64,000 bases of DNA, from the NCBI GenBank assembly GCA_009739215.1, contig VSJF01000008.1, positions 434,001 to 498,000 of the forward strand, given 5' to 3'. This document shows, in pieces, positions 11,657 to 22,969 of the stretch. The notes below the pieces were generated by a model. That model worked only from the letters and a program-made list of their open reading frames with translations. It was not told the DNA's origin and did not search any database. The first letter of the stretch is position 1, and each line of letters opens with the position of its first letter. A program made the translations under genes and the position numbers. The DNA is from Floccularia luteovirens. Lineage: Eukaryota; Basidiomycota; Agaricomycetes; Agaricales; Squamanitaceae.

Positions 11657-13845
11657 ATGACTACTTCCGTTTTTGCTGCCCTTGCTGCCCTTCTTGTCGC
11701 TCTTTTCATCTGGTTCCTGAAGCCTAAAGCTTCCACGGCATCTTTGCCACCTGGTCCGAAACCCGTACCGGTATTGGGTAATGTCAGGGATCTTACAGCT
11801 AAAGAGCTATGGCTTCCTGCGACAAAGTGGGCCAAGCAATATGGTGAGAGTCGAAGTGTATCGTTTATACTGCATATATTCATACTTCGCTGTATAGGGG
11901 ATGTTGTTTACACCCATGTATTCGGACAAGGCCTCGTCTTCATCAATAGTCTCGATGCTGCGTCAGAACTGTTGGACAAGAAAGGGTCCATATATGCTGA
12001 TAAACCACACCTCGTCATGGCTGGCGAACTGTGAGTACAGTATCTTGCGTCATATGTTATAGTAATTGACCTTGTGTGGATAGATGTGGTTGCAAGAATA
12101 TGGTAATTAGATTCCTCCGCGCAACGCGTGCGAATTGCTGTCGATAGATTGCTAACACCCGCAACCTATTTGTCTTATTAGGTAGCTTTCACTGGATATG
12201 GAGACCAGTCAAAACGTCAGCGAAGGCTTATGCACAAAGCTTTCGGCCTCTCCGCCATTCCACAATACTATCCCCTTCTTCAGACTGAAACACACTCGTT
12301 TCTACGCAGATTGATTGCTGACCCGGCGAATTATGAGAAACACTCTCGCAGATACGCAGGTGGCTTGACTCTGTCCGTAGTGTACGGATACGAAGCTGTT
12401 TCCAACGACGACGAGTTTTTAACTTTAGCCGAGGAATGCGTAGATCTACTTGCCAACCGTATCGCCTCTGGTGGGGGTATTTGGCCGGTAGATATTATTC
12501 CTGCCTTGCAACACTTACCATCATGGTTCCCTGGTGCGGGTTTCAAAAAAAATGCAGTTGTGTGGAAGGCGAAGATGGAAGAATTCGTCGACAAGCCATA
12601 TGAATATGTCAAAAATAGTATGGTGAGTAGTATATGCTTGATATTTGAAAATTCTTAACTAAATATGAGAAGAAATCGGAGAACTTCAAACCGTCGTTTT
12701 GTTCCACCTTACTTGAAGATGAAATTTCAAAATCAAATCCAGATTTCGAATTTGACCTGAAGTGGACTGCAAACTCAATGTATTCAGCTAGCGCAGATAC
12801 GGTGCATAAAATTTCATGGTTGATAAATGATCGCTTACAATGTTTTCCTTCTGTGTTGCAGACCATAACGACTGTTGTCTTATTCTTACTCGCCATGATG
12901 GAGAACCCAGATATTCTTCACAAAGCCCAAAAGGAAATTGACCAAGTTGTAGGGCAAGACAGGCTGCCAAATTTCGCCGATAGAACTGCACTGCCTTATG
13001 GTAAGAGAGCTACCCGAAAAGTTTCGAATGTTATCTAATCATAGTTGTTATATAGTTGAGCATGTTCTACACGAAACGTGGAGGTGGGGCGTCCCAGTGC
13101 CGCTTAGTATGTCGTTTCCTTGGTGATTGTCATATGGTTGATGAGCTTCGATTTATCCGATAGATTTGCCGCATCGTCTCATGGAGGATGATGTATACCG
13201 CGGTATGCACATACCTAAAGGATCATTGGTGAGCTTTTCTAGTTGTATGCGATTTTAGATTATAGACTTCTGATACGTCCGTCAGATTTTTGGAAATATA
13301 TGGTTAGTGTGGCTCATACGCAAGAGGTTCTGAACTTCTTAGAGATGCTAACGTGGTTCTTGATGGTAGGGCCATGCTGCATGATGATGGAGTATTCCCC
13401 GATCCTTATACCTTCAACCCCGACCGCTTTGCGGAAAAAGTGGATGCTGACATGGAGAAGAGAAGAGATCCAAGACGATATGTCTTTGGTTTTGGACGCA
13501 GGTACGCGAGTTTGTTTGAGCCACACACATTTTTAGGGGGTGCTCATCCCTGTGGCTTCCCAGGCAATGTCCCGGTCTCAACCTTGTGGACTCATCTATT
13601 TGGCTGCTTATCGCATCCATAATTGCCACGTTAGAAATATCCAAACCTATCGATGATTCAGGGAAAGTCATCGAACCTGAGGTTTCATTCAATAACTCCA
13701 TTTTCAGGTACATTTTTTCATGGACTCTTTTGTCACCTCCCACTCAACAGTTTCCTTAACCAGGAAACCCGACTCTTTCAAATGTAGCATTCGGCCACGC
13801 TCTGAACAAGCTCTCAGTCTCATTAGACAATCGGAAACAATGTAG
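11657..13845 (+). CDS. Cytochrome P450 monooxygenase
   Basis: Microsomal haem monooxygenase of the multi-intron agaricomycete type. The N-terminal signal anchor MTTSVFAALAALLVALFIWF is followed by the proline hinge LPPGPKPVPVLGN. Joining exons gives a complete protein of about 500 aa. The I-helix oxygen-binding stretch is SASADTT (split by an intron at about 12802-12861), the K-helix ExxR is ETWR in VLHETWRWGVPVP, then FNPDRFAEKVD, and the haem loop is FGFGRRQCPG, assembled across an intron at about 13500-13561 with cysteine and glycine present. The end is EQALSLIRQSETM with TAG at 13843-13845. The ATG at 11657 is preferred because it begins the anchor. Substrate and CYP subfamily cannot be read from sequence. 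No clustered biosynthetic genes are adjacent. Confidence 0.92.
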
Positions 13846-15210
13846 TGCGTTGTGTGTGGGAGGAACTTTTTGTGTTGAGAATTATTGGAATATACAAGTA
13901 TCGTGCTGTAATTTTGTGCGATGGTGGGGTTACGCTATAAACTGTTGTCATGTAATGTCTACAATGCATGCAGATTTTCTTTTATAATCTGAAGATTTAA
14001 TTTGTCGTAAATGGCTTTTACTATGAACCGAATCTTGGTTGGTATAGGGGATGGCTTCGAACTTACCACTTCCTGTCGCTATGCTCGTTCTTTTTTCACG
14101 GTGTCATTTCATCTGATTCTTTGCCTTATGCCGTCATTCAATCTCCAAAAAAAAAATTACCACCCTCTTCTTCTGTTTCTCACCCCCTCCACCGAACACC
14201 TCCGGAAATGACCGGACATTGCCGAATCGCAGTTGTGCCGTGGCTGGGCAAATGTTGTTTTCCCCAACCAAACTCCATCCTTAAGCCTAGTCCTTTCTGT
14301 TTCAATTGCAATAGCTAAGAGAGAAAACATATTCATGGAGGTCAACATTGATGTGCTTGAAGTGTAAAGGGTGTATGGGTGGTCTGATAGGTGTGTAATA
14401 TTCATCACCATTGTTCTCCACAGCAAACCTGTGGTAGTATATTTGTACTGATCAAGATACGCAGTTTGTTAACCTCTACAGTTCTTGCATCTGATTCCGG
14501 TCAACTGTGCTCCGGGTATCCAACGGCACTGGACGGCCATTGGAAACTTGCATTGACGTCAACAGAAGTCTTTGTATTTGTTGTCTGTCTTTCATTCTTA
14601 CCAAGAGGGAAAAAATTCCTTCTTATAATGAAGATTTGTATATGAACTAGGGACGCAAATTTATGGGGGCTTTACAATGTCTCTGTGGTGGCTAGGAACG
14701 GGATTTTTTCCTCTCTATTAACCTTTGCATTTCAAGCAGGGTAACTTGGTTGACACCTCTGGTCCCTGTGTTCTGACTCGCAGGGGAGATGAGACAGCAG
14801 AGTGGCAGAGAGAATCTGTTTTCCTGATATATGCATGGTGTTGCCGTAAAACCGCAGTCCGTGACCCATCAACCGACCACCGGAGGCTTGGGGGACCATT
14901 TTAACGCGAAAGGGACAGTATGTGTGAAGACAAGAACACGGTTAATAAAACTGCTATTGAGAACCTTCCGTGATCTATGTTTACAAGTTGTGGCTTGACA
15001 TTTATATATATTGCCTTCCCAGTCTTACCCCCAAGCCCTTTATAACCTAAATCGAAGCAACGTCTAATCGGTCTCTTTTTTTTGTTTCCTCCCTGTCTTT
15101 GAACTCTAACTGCTGTAAAAAATCAAACACAGTACTTATTCCCTATATATCTCCGCATTCCTTATTTCCCTTTACCCCTCCACCCACTCTCTCTTTTCCC
15201 CCTGTCCGCC
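13846..15210. other. Intergenic with DUF6534-gene promoter
   Basis: About 1.36 kb without a supportable gene. Near its right end are TATA-like TATATA elements (about 15004-15010 and 15143-15149), and a CT-rich stretch runs up to the ATG at 15211. The element at about 15143, roughly 65 bp upstream, is the likeliest TATA box. Confidence 0.45.
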
Positions 15211-17573
15211 ATGTCTCAACAATCATTCGCGCTATCTAAATTCGACAACACTCTAGGATCCCTCCTCATTGGTGGTCTAGTGGCTATGGCGTGCGTAGCT
15301 TTGCTGCGGGTTTCACCCCGCTCTTTTAGCATCAGCGCTGTTTGGACTGATAGTCTCGGCGCATATTTAGACTTTGGGGAGTGACATGCGTACAAACATA
15401 TACGTATTTCACGCGTAGTTCACGCGATATGCCATACTTCAAGCTGATGGTGAGTCGATTTTTTTTGGCCGTCGCTTCCGAGTTGTATTGATTCTCTTTT
15501 CCCTACTTAGATTGCGTTCCTTTGGTGAGGTTCTACACCTGCAATTCAGAGATTTTGTTGTCGCAATACTCAAGACTGGTCACTATAGGGCCCTTGATAC
15601 GTTCGATTCTATTTTGAACGTCCACATTCTTTATTACTACATGGTCAGCAACTATCTCAATCCACTAGCGCTTCTTGTACCAGTTTGGTAAGTGCTTTTG
15701 GGAGCGGTGTGAGAAGCATTAAAAAAGCTGATAGAAATCTTTGATGTGGGTACGTAACGTTGCAGGAGTGTTATTGTAAGTTTTCATCTCCCAAACAAAA
15801 TTACGAACAATTTGGTTAACTTGATATATTCATGTGTTACAGATCCATGTCGCAATTACTGTGGGTCCATATAATCCTTTTTTATGAGCGTGGGATCTCT
15901 TTTTGGGGGGTTTACTGATACAAGCCACCGATATTCCTCCAGTCAGCTTCCAACTATATCATCCGCACAATGTTTGCGTTAAGGGTGTGGCGTTGTAAGT
16001 CTCACCATCTTCCCTTATCCTCGCGGTTGCAGTCCCTGTCTCATGGTTTCTGCTTTACCCACACAGTAAGTAAAAAGAATCTTCCACTCACGCTTTGGAT
16101 TGTGAGTTCCTCATTTGTCTTTGGTTCTTATGCGGTTGCTTGACATCACTACCAAGACCATGATTTCAACAACCGATCTTGGTAAGTCTTACCCCGCGAA
16201 CCCCGTGCAACGTAGTTCGCCATCTCACCGTCGTAATTCCTCCTCGACCAATAGTTGTCGGGCTCGGTAAGTCCAGGTTCTCCTTGCTTCACACTAAAAT
16301 AAGCAACTAATTACATGCATTTAGTTATTACAATCAAAGCGTATGTCAAGATCTAACTACCTTGGTGTAATCATTTTGATAAATTTGGATTGCTTGACGA
16401 CAGTTTCAAACTATCTTCCTTTGCGGAATTGTCTTCTCTCTCTGTAGGTTCGGTCTCTTCAAATTCGAATTTAAATTGAAGACATGCCTTTAGAGCTTGA
16501 TGTACCTCAACTTCGCTTCGGGGACGGGAAGTGACATCAGTCTAGCTTTGGCTTTATGCTTCTTATTGTACCAGTCTCGAACCGGTTTCCCTAAGTAAGT
16601 TTTTTCGATCTCTTCCCTTTCCTGTCTATAGTGCACTAGTCTGACAAGTTTATAGGACCGATTCGCTCATTGACGTCCTCATGCTCTACACCGTGAACAC
16701 GGGCATGATCGTTGCGTAAGATTTTCGTCACACTAACGAAAAGTTGAAGCCTGACCGTGAATAGAATTGATGCTAGCTTGGGAATGATCATGTATATCGT
16801 GATGCCAAGAAACTTCATATTCCTAGGTGCGTATTTATTGCTTATTTTCTTGATGGCAATGCTCAGTCTTTTCCAATCATAGGATTCTATCTTTTATTAA
16901 GCAAACGTATGTCCCCGTATGATTTTACACTTGACTTGCTGACACACATTTGCAAAGTTTACCTCAACTCATACTTGGCTACGTAAGTCTAGAAAAGAAC
17001 CCCTAAAACTTTGCAACAGCTAATTATAGAAAACTATAATTATATAGCCTCAACGCACGCGAAGGTCTTCGAGAACAATCAGAAGAACACGTTTCCATCC
17101 ATATTTCTCAGCTCTCCCAGTCTCGTTATGGGACCAGTCCAACGGTCTCAGCAGGAAAGGTTAGTTTTTGGGACCGACCTGTTTATTCTATATGAATTAT
17201 ACTGATTTTTCAGCTTGATTAACAGCCAAGCCGAGACGAGCCCCTAGCGATTTCCGTCGATACACTTGTTGATAAGGACCTAGATACCCAGCGCGGAACA
17301 ATACGGTCAGGTGCTATGATTGGCGTTGGACAGTGGAAAGTGGATCGCCACACTGGTGATAGAAGACATATCTCGTCTGTGCCGACGTTTACGCGGGAGG
17401 GGAACACTAGTAGCGGAACTGATACAGAGGCTGGCGAGGATATGAAGATGGTAATAGATGAGGTGGAAGAAGGTGATGGACGGGAATGGACGGCGCTGAA
17501 GGGAGAGTGGAGCTATGGAGGGAACGGAGATGAGGAGAAAGGTCGGGGAGTGGTTGTTGCGCGGGTCCTTTGA
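15211..17573 (+). CDS. DUF6534 multi-pass membrane protein
   Basis: Many small exons (about 14) spell a typical agaricomycete DUF6534 seven-helix protein of unknown function. It starts MSQQSFALSKFDNTLGSLL, then LWGVTCVQTYTYFTRS and LDTFDSILNVHILYYYMVSN. It continues ASNYIIRTMFALRVWRLSKK, VGLVITIKAFKLSSFAELSS, NFASGTGSDISLALALCFLL, YQSRTGFPRTDSLIDVLMLY and VMPRNFIFLGFYLLLSKLYL, then NSYLATLNARE. The C-terminal tail from about 17055 is cytosolic and hydrophilic, ending KGRGVVVARVL with TGA at 17571-17573. All joins use GT-AG sites and preserve frame; exons around 16107-16330 are less certain. The last-exon DNA is partly duplicated at about 18958-19212. Role unknown; the family is strongly expanded in mushroom-forming fungi. 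Confidence 0.82.
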
Positions 17574-20500
17574 AAAAAAAAAGCTGGGTTAAGTAAGAGA
17601 TGTGACATGTGTGCTACATTGATGTCGAGCATTTCCTTCATTCTAGGGACTCTGTTCAATGGAGCTCATTATCGAGACGCTAAAGTACGACTGCATAGTC
17701 TGATATTAAAGAGTAGCAAGATAGCAGTGTCGGAACCGTACGAGCATGCTTTACTTTATTTTTAAAGAAAAATATTACATAAAGCCTGATACAGTTGGTT
17801 GTAACATCAAGATGCTCAACCCCTTTATTTTACTACAGCATTTATACAGTAGCATTCAACATGATCTCACTCTATTGCATTCTTACTGGCAACGACCCCG
17901 CTGTTTGGCAACAAATTTGATTCTGTCTCTATGACATCGACATCTTTATTTGTAGTGAACATCTCATACACAAATGTCATAGGCATACTGTAGGATGTGG
18001 ATTGGATCAGAAAGCCCAAGTGGTACAACGACTACCTCAAGGATCTGAAACTCTGGTGATCTCGACCGCAAACGGATTTCGATAAAAAAATTTTGCTAGA
18101 ACAAGACTCAACGCTCCTGATAGACAAGCCTCTGCTCTCGATCAACTTAATATGACATAGAGACTTGTTTTCTTCTGATCCCCAGATTTGTGAACATACT
18201 CACAACGAGTACTTATGATACTTAAGGCCATCATTAATGTTGGTCATTGGCAATAACCATATGGTATATTAAAGCCCCTCTACTATCCTGTGGATTGTCA
18301 TGCTTTTCTGTTTCTATCCTAGTCGAAACTCACAGAAAACCTATTGTCCTTAGCTGCTGGAAAGTTTGTGCAAAGGGATTGTATCCCATGACTGAACGGT
18401 AGTCCTTAGATATGACGGATATGTTAATGATCAATTCGATCGCTAAACACCCAAAAAAGGCTTGGGGGACCTAAATCGAAGGCACCAAGACGATGATCAA
18501 AGGATTATGCAGGACAACTGTATGGATGGCACCTGAAGTAGATAAGATGAAGGAATACAGTCCGGTATTGTCAGACCGATTGGGGGAGGGGGGATGATGG
18601 TACGGTATTTGAAACTTACCTTCTCTTGTCAGTTGATGAATAGTAATCAAAGTTCCAGGCCTTCACTATGCTATAGCCTTATGAGTTAGTGAATACTATT
18701 GTATACTTTTGATGCTGCACTCTATTGAGTATTCCCCAACGTTAAAAGGTTTGGGACGATGGACTTTTGGTGCATCATTCTTAGTTTGTGTGGTGTGGAT
18801 CTTGCAGTCAGGCAGTCAGCGAGGAACCGGGAAGAAAAAGTTTTTGCCAAGGCACATTAGATTGGCTTCGGAATCTACGTTGGCGACTTTCACATGTCCC
18901 AAGTGTTGACGTTGAATGTTGAAGAGACTAATATATAACTGCAATGGTATCAGCCTGGCGGATCCACTGGCACATTCGGGATCAAACAGTTGATGCTTTT
19001 CTCGGGAGGGGAACATTAATAACGGAACTGATACAGCTCGAGGCTGGCGAGGATATAAATACTTATACAATACAGATGAGGTGGAAGAAAGTGATGGACG
19101 TCGGATGGGGGTAAGACGAGAGTGTGGAGTTATGGATGGGACGGAGTTGAACAGAATGGTCGGGGAGTTGTTGTTCTGTTCCGCGGGTCCTTTGAATAAA
19201 AAAGTTGGGACTAGTTTGCAAGACTATTTAATTCTGTCCTCACTGTTTGGGAACGTTCAACGTAATCGTTTACGATCCTGAAGGATGTAATTATTGATGT
19301 GACGTCATTGGCGATAACTAACCCTCATGTTATCCACCAACAAAATGCTTTTGCTTGTTTAGCGTCGGTAAACTTGCTAGATCTCTTCTAGAACAAATTC
19401 CGTTGAAATCCACTTCTATCTCCTAAGCACTCGTGACTAGCTTACAATTATAGTGTGGACAATTCTTTGACTAAACCTCGGACATACTTTCAAGTTCCAT
19501 ATGTAATCGCTTCACGATTGTCATTTTTCTCTGATTTTTTTTTTTGGTATTGTATTGATAAAGAAGAAGCCACCGCATAAACAGTTACTGAAGTCATATC
19601 AGAAGAAGAGAACTATGAAGAAGAAGGGGGGAATTCAGGATTTAGGGCAGGAAATGGAAGGGCAGAGATTTAATTGAATTGAAAATATCAATGTCATCAT
19701 GATCAAAGACAGAGCATGCTGCACATGGGGTCCTCATGCCAATGGGGCTTGGAGTTCCAAGCGCCTAGCCACTACTGTGCAAACAACACCAGATAAGTGT
19801 GCCTGTGGTGCACTAGTTATTATCTGTGATTCTGGGTATGTCATACAAGAACGTTGTTGTTCGGTCTTTTCGCAAATACATTACCCTCTTCTCATCACCG
19901 CCGCTAGGACCTCACAATACTTTCTCATTGTGGCAAGCTTAGCCTATAGCCATCAATCACATCATCATCAAATCACATCAATATTGACACATTGCAAGCG
20001 TCTCTCCCTCCTCTCTGGTGTTTTCCTTGCTTCTCCCTTCAATCACACATCAGCGGAGCTAGTTTCGCTCAGCAAGTGCTGCCTTGACCAACTCTTCTCC
20101 CCGTTATTATTCGTTCTTTTCTATAGAATACCTTCTCCCCTCCCTTCCATCTCCTCGCTTGTTACCGGAACTTGATTGTTGTTCCTTGTCATAAGCTGAA
20201 GGCGACAGGCTGTGTCCGTGGCTCGTCACAAAGAAACGATCAGCATCAAGTTAATAGGACCCTTTTGAGGAACCAAGAAGATTCCGAAGTTTTCTCCATA
20301 ACACCTCCCCGTTCCCCGTTCCCCTCATCCACACACAACATACACTGATTCTACAGCAGCACAGCTACTAAAGCTGTCCCACATTGTTCTCCTGTTATTA
20401 TTATAATCACTGAGCCACCCCCGTTTAACAGCTAACAGCTAATAGCTGCTGTGCTATTTTTTGAAATTTTGCTTTATCTATAATCATCATCGACATCATT

Positions 20501-21122
20501 CATAGAAGGTTCTGTTGGGGGTTAGACCCACCTTTTTGCTTGCGGCAACCGAACATTCCAACAAACATCCACACATCCCGATACCAACGTCCCCCACCCA
20601 CATACATACCCAAATACGACGCCATATACACTCATAACATCTCAGCAAGCCAGTATATCATCGTTAAGGCGTGATTTCCAACAGAGCAAGGTGAAGATCT
20701 TTAACCAACCATCTTTCTTCCCGTATTGATACCTTCCATCCTTATCCCCATTCCTCGATTCACACTCATTCCCTCTCCTTGTGCCTTGTACGTGGTACAC
20801 CACCCCCTCCCCCTCATTCCTTTTGCTCTCCGTTTCCATTCTTCTCACATCTTTACTTCCCGTATCCTCACTCTTCTATCTTCATAGATCCCCTCACTCA
20901 TCGTTCATCACACCGTCCACAGACCGACGCAACTTTGACGACAAAACCCCCCCTCCACATCAAATACCGAATCATCACTTGGATTTACTACCAAAAAAGA
21001 ATTAGAGAGGAATAAGACCACCAGAATAGAGATCACCCACCGCATCACAACTACGAACACAAGACAGAGAAGGACCACCGCCATATTAATAAAATCTTCG
21101 ACTTTTGTCTGATAGTGATTTG
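17574..21122. other. 3.5-kb gene-free interval and long leader
   Basis: No complete gene seen. It contains the duplicated DUF6534 3' fragment (listed separately), AT-rich spacer, and from about 19,900 onward a CT-rich, low-purine stretch that looks like the promoter and long 5' UTR of the gene starting at 21123. Long ORFs on the plus strand at 19699-20175 and 20779-21015 reflect that pyrimidine bias rather than recognisable protein. Confidence 0.5.
18958..19212 (+). pseudogene. Diverged duplicate of DUF6534 gene 3' end
   Basis: Nucleotide similarity to 17341-17590 is plain: GGGAGGGGAACA, GCGGAACTGATACAG-like, GAGGCTGGCGAGGATAT, GATGAGGTGGAAGAA and GTGATGGACG occur in the same order. The terminal GGTCCTTTGAATAAAAAA matches GGTCCTTTGAAAAAAAAA, including the stop codon. 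Indels destroy the reading frame and the upstream exons are absent, so this is a truncated non-functional copy. Confidence 0.7.
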
Positions 21123-22634
21123 ATGACGACGACAATGATGCAAGCAGTGTCGGATATTTTTGGTCTTGGTTTTTGTTCAGCTGATGCGAACAAGGAGAGG
21201 ATGATCAGCGAGGATCAGCAAGGAGGGATTACAACTGAGGAAGAGCATGGATATATAGGAGGAAGAGATGTATGTAATCGGAGAAGAGAAAGAGAGCGGA
21301 GGCTAGAGGTGGAATATCGGGATGTTGTTAGACGTCACCCTGGGTCCCTGAGCATTGCAGAAGAAGGGGAAGAGTTGGGAAATGTCATAAATCATATCAA
21401 CAACCACAACAAGAGCAGATACTGTTGCGATGCGGTGCAAGTGCAGGTGCAGGTGCGACGATCAAATAGCGATGTGGGGGATGTTAATCTCGGAGGGAGA
21501 AACCATATCAACCCCAGGGCCAACTCGTATCGATCGACGAATAAGGCGCAATCCCTCGGATCTGCATCGGGACCTTGCGCGAGGGAGAAGGATATATTTT
21601 CGTCTCGTACTTACCCGTCACGAGTTGTGGTGAAGCTACTCACGGTGGTAGCTGTTCTCGTCCTCTTTGCACATACCATCGTGGGTGTTGTAGGAGCACC
21701 TTCAAACTCACTACGAGTGGATGAAAGGCGTGCTGATAGGGAGAATGGTGCGACTGGTGAAGTCGTTGCGTCTCCATCCTTTGACGAATGGTCTCCGGTA
21801 CCAGTGGGTGGTGATGTCGAATTGAAACCTCTTATTCGCGTTGCCGAGAATGTGGTAGCATTTGAAGACGCCACACCATCCGACGAAGATACTGCTAAAG
21901 ATGGGGAGGAGGAAGCTGATGCAGATAAAGAGTTGCTTGAACCTGGTGGGAAACCGGACGGTACGCATAGAAGGTTGACTGCTCTCGTGCTTTTCATAGT
22001 CGGGTGAGTTTTCATTTCTGCATCGCGTTATGTTCGTATGAACTTGACACCACGTCTACGTTTTAGTATCTGCGTCTTCTGCGCTGTCGTTATCAATACC
22101 AAAGGCTGTGGATGGGCACAAGGGTTATTGGGCACATACCTACCATCATATGGATATGCCAGCCTACCCGCACCAAACACCTCTTCGTCACCTTCCTCTC
22201 GCTACTCATCATACGGCCACAGCTATCTCGCCCCTGCAGCAGCCTACGCACGGAAAACATGGAACCGGATAACAACAGGTGAAGCCCTCGAGAGTTTGGG
22301 AAATGGCGAACTTCGCCTCATTAGATGGGCAGAAGAGGATATGGCACTCGTACAGGACGCAGATGATGGAGAAGATTTGATGGTTAACCAAGTATTGGCT
22401 GCTGGGGTGGGTTCTGGCTCTGGGATATTTGATGCTGATGAGTATATACCGTTGAAGAAGGGTAAAACCAAGTCGTATGGGAGTGCACCTTGCGACGATG
22501 TATTAAATAATGGACTAGTCGTTTTTTTTCTTCTTTTCGATTATATTGTAGCACGATTGTTGTATGAACTGTTAAAATGTAGAAATCTTATGAAGAGAAA
22601 CGAACATAAGGGTTGTGTCTTGTTTGGAATATAA
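21123..22634 (+). CDS. Hypothetical two-TM protein (482 aa)
   Basis: Two exons, 21123-22003 and 22067-22634, join in frame across a 63-nt GT-AG intron to encode 482 residues; I do not recognise the family. Residues 1-160 are hydrophilic with an Arg/Glu-rich segment. A hydrophobic segment (VVKLLTVVAVLVLFAHTIVG) lies near residue 165-190. An acidic linker rich in D/E follows (TPSDEDTAKDGEEEADADKE), then a second membrane segment TALVLFIVGICVFCAVVINT that spans the intron. Next is a Ser/Tyr/Ala-rich stretch, and the C-terminus has a third hydrophobic patch (LVVFFLLFDYIVARLLYELL). The ATG at 21123 is the first in frame. The long CT-rich leader suggests a regulated transcript. The intron position inside a TM segment supports the model. 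Confidence 0.6.
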
Positions 22635-22969
22635 TTAAATAGATTACATCATGCTAATTCATTGGTGGAAGCAATGCGCATAACACGTTTTCTGTGGTTT
22701 AACCCGTTTAACAAGCATGCCTTGAATGTTCGAGGCTCCAGGGGGGGGGGCAACTCTACATCGTATTCCTTGATGTACTCTCACCCCTCACCTTCATCAC
22801 CTTCACACCCTTGCACAGTCAAGAAAGATTAAATAATTTGACTTATAACATCCTGAGCAACATACTACCTTGCGTATTACCTTGCTACTGCTACCACTGT
22901 AACATCCTTCCTGACCCTCGTCCTTCTACTCCCAACCACAACAGCCAAAGACGGCGGTGGTCTGAGTAC

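Noticed and set aside
19699..20175. 158-aa open frame before the 21123 gene
   Set aside because: Composition follows the CT-rich leader; no domain and no connection by splicing.
22741..22750. Run of ten G residues
   Set aside because: Simple homopolymer between two genes; prone to sequencing length error and without supporting structure.
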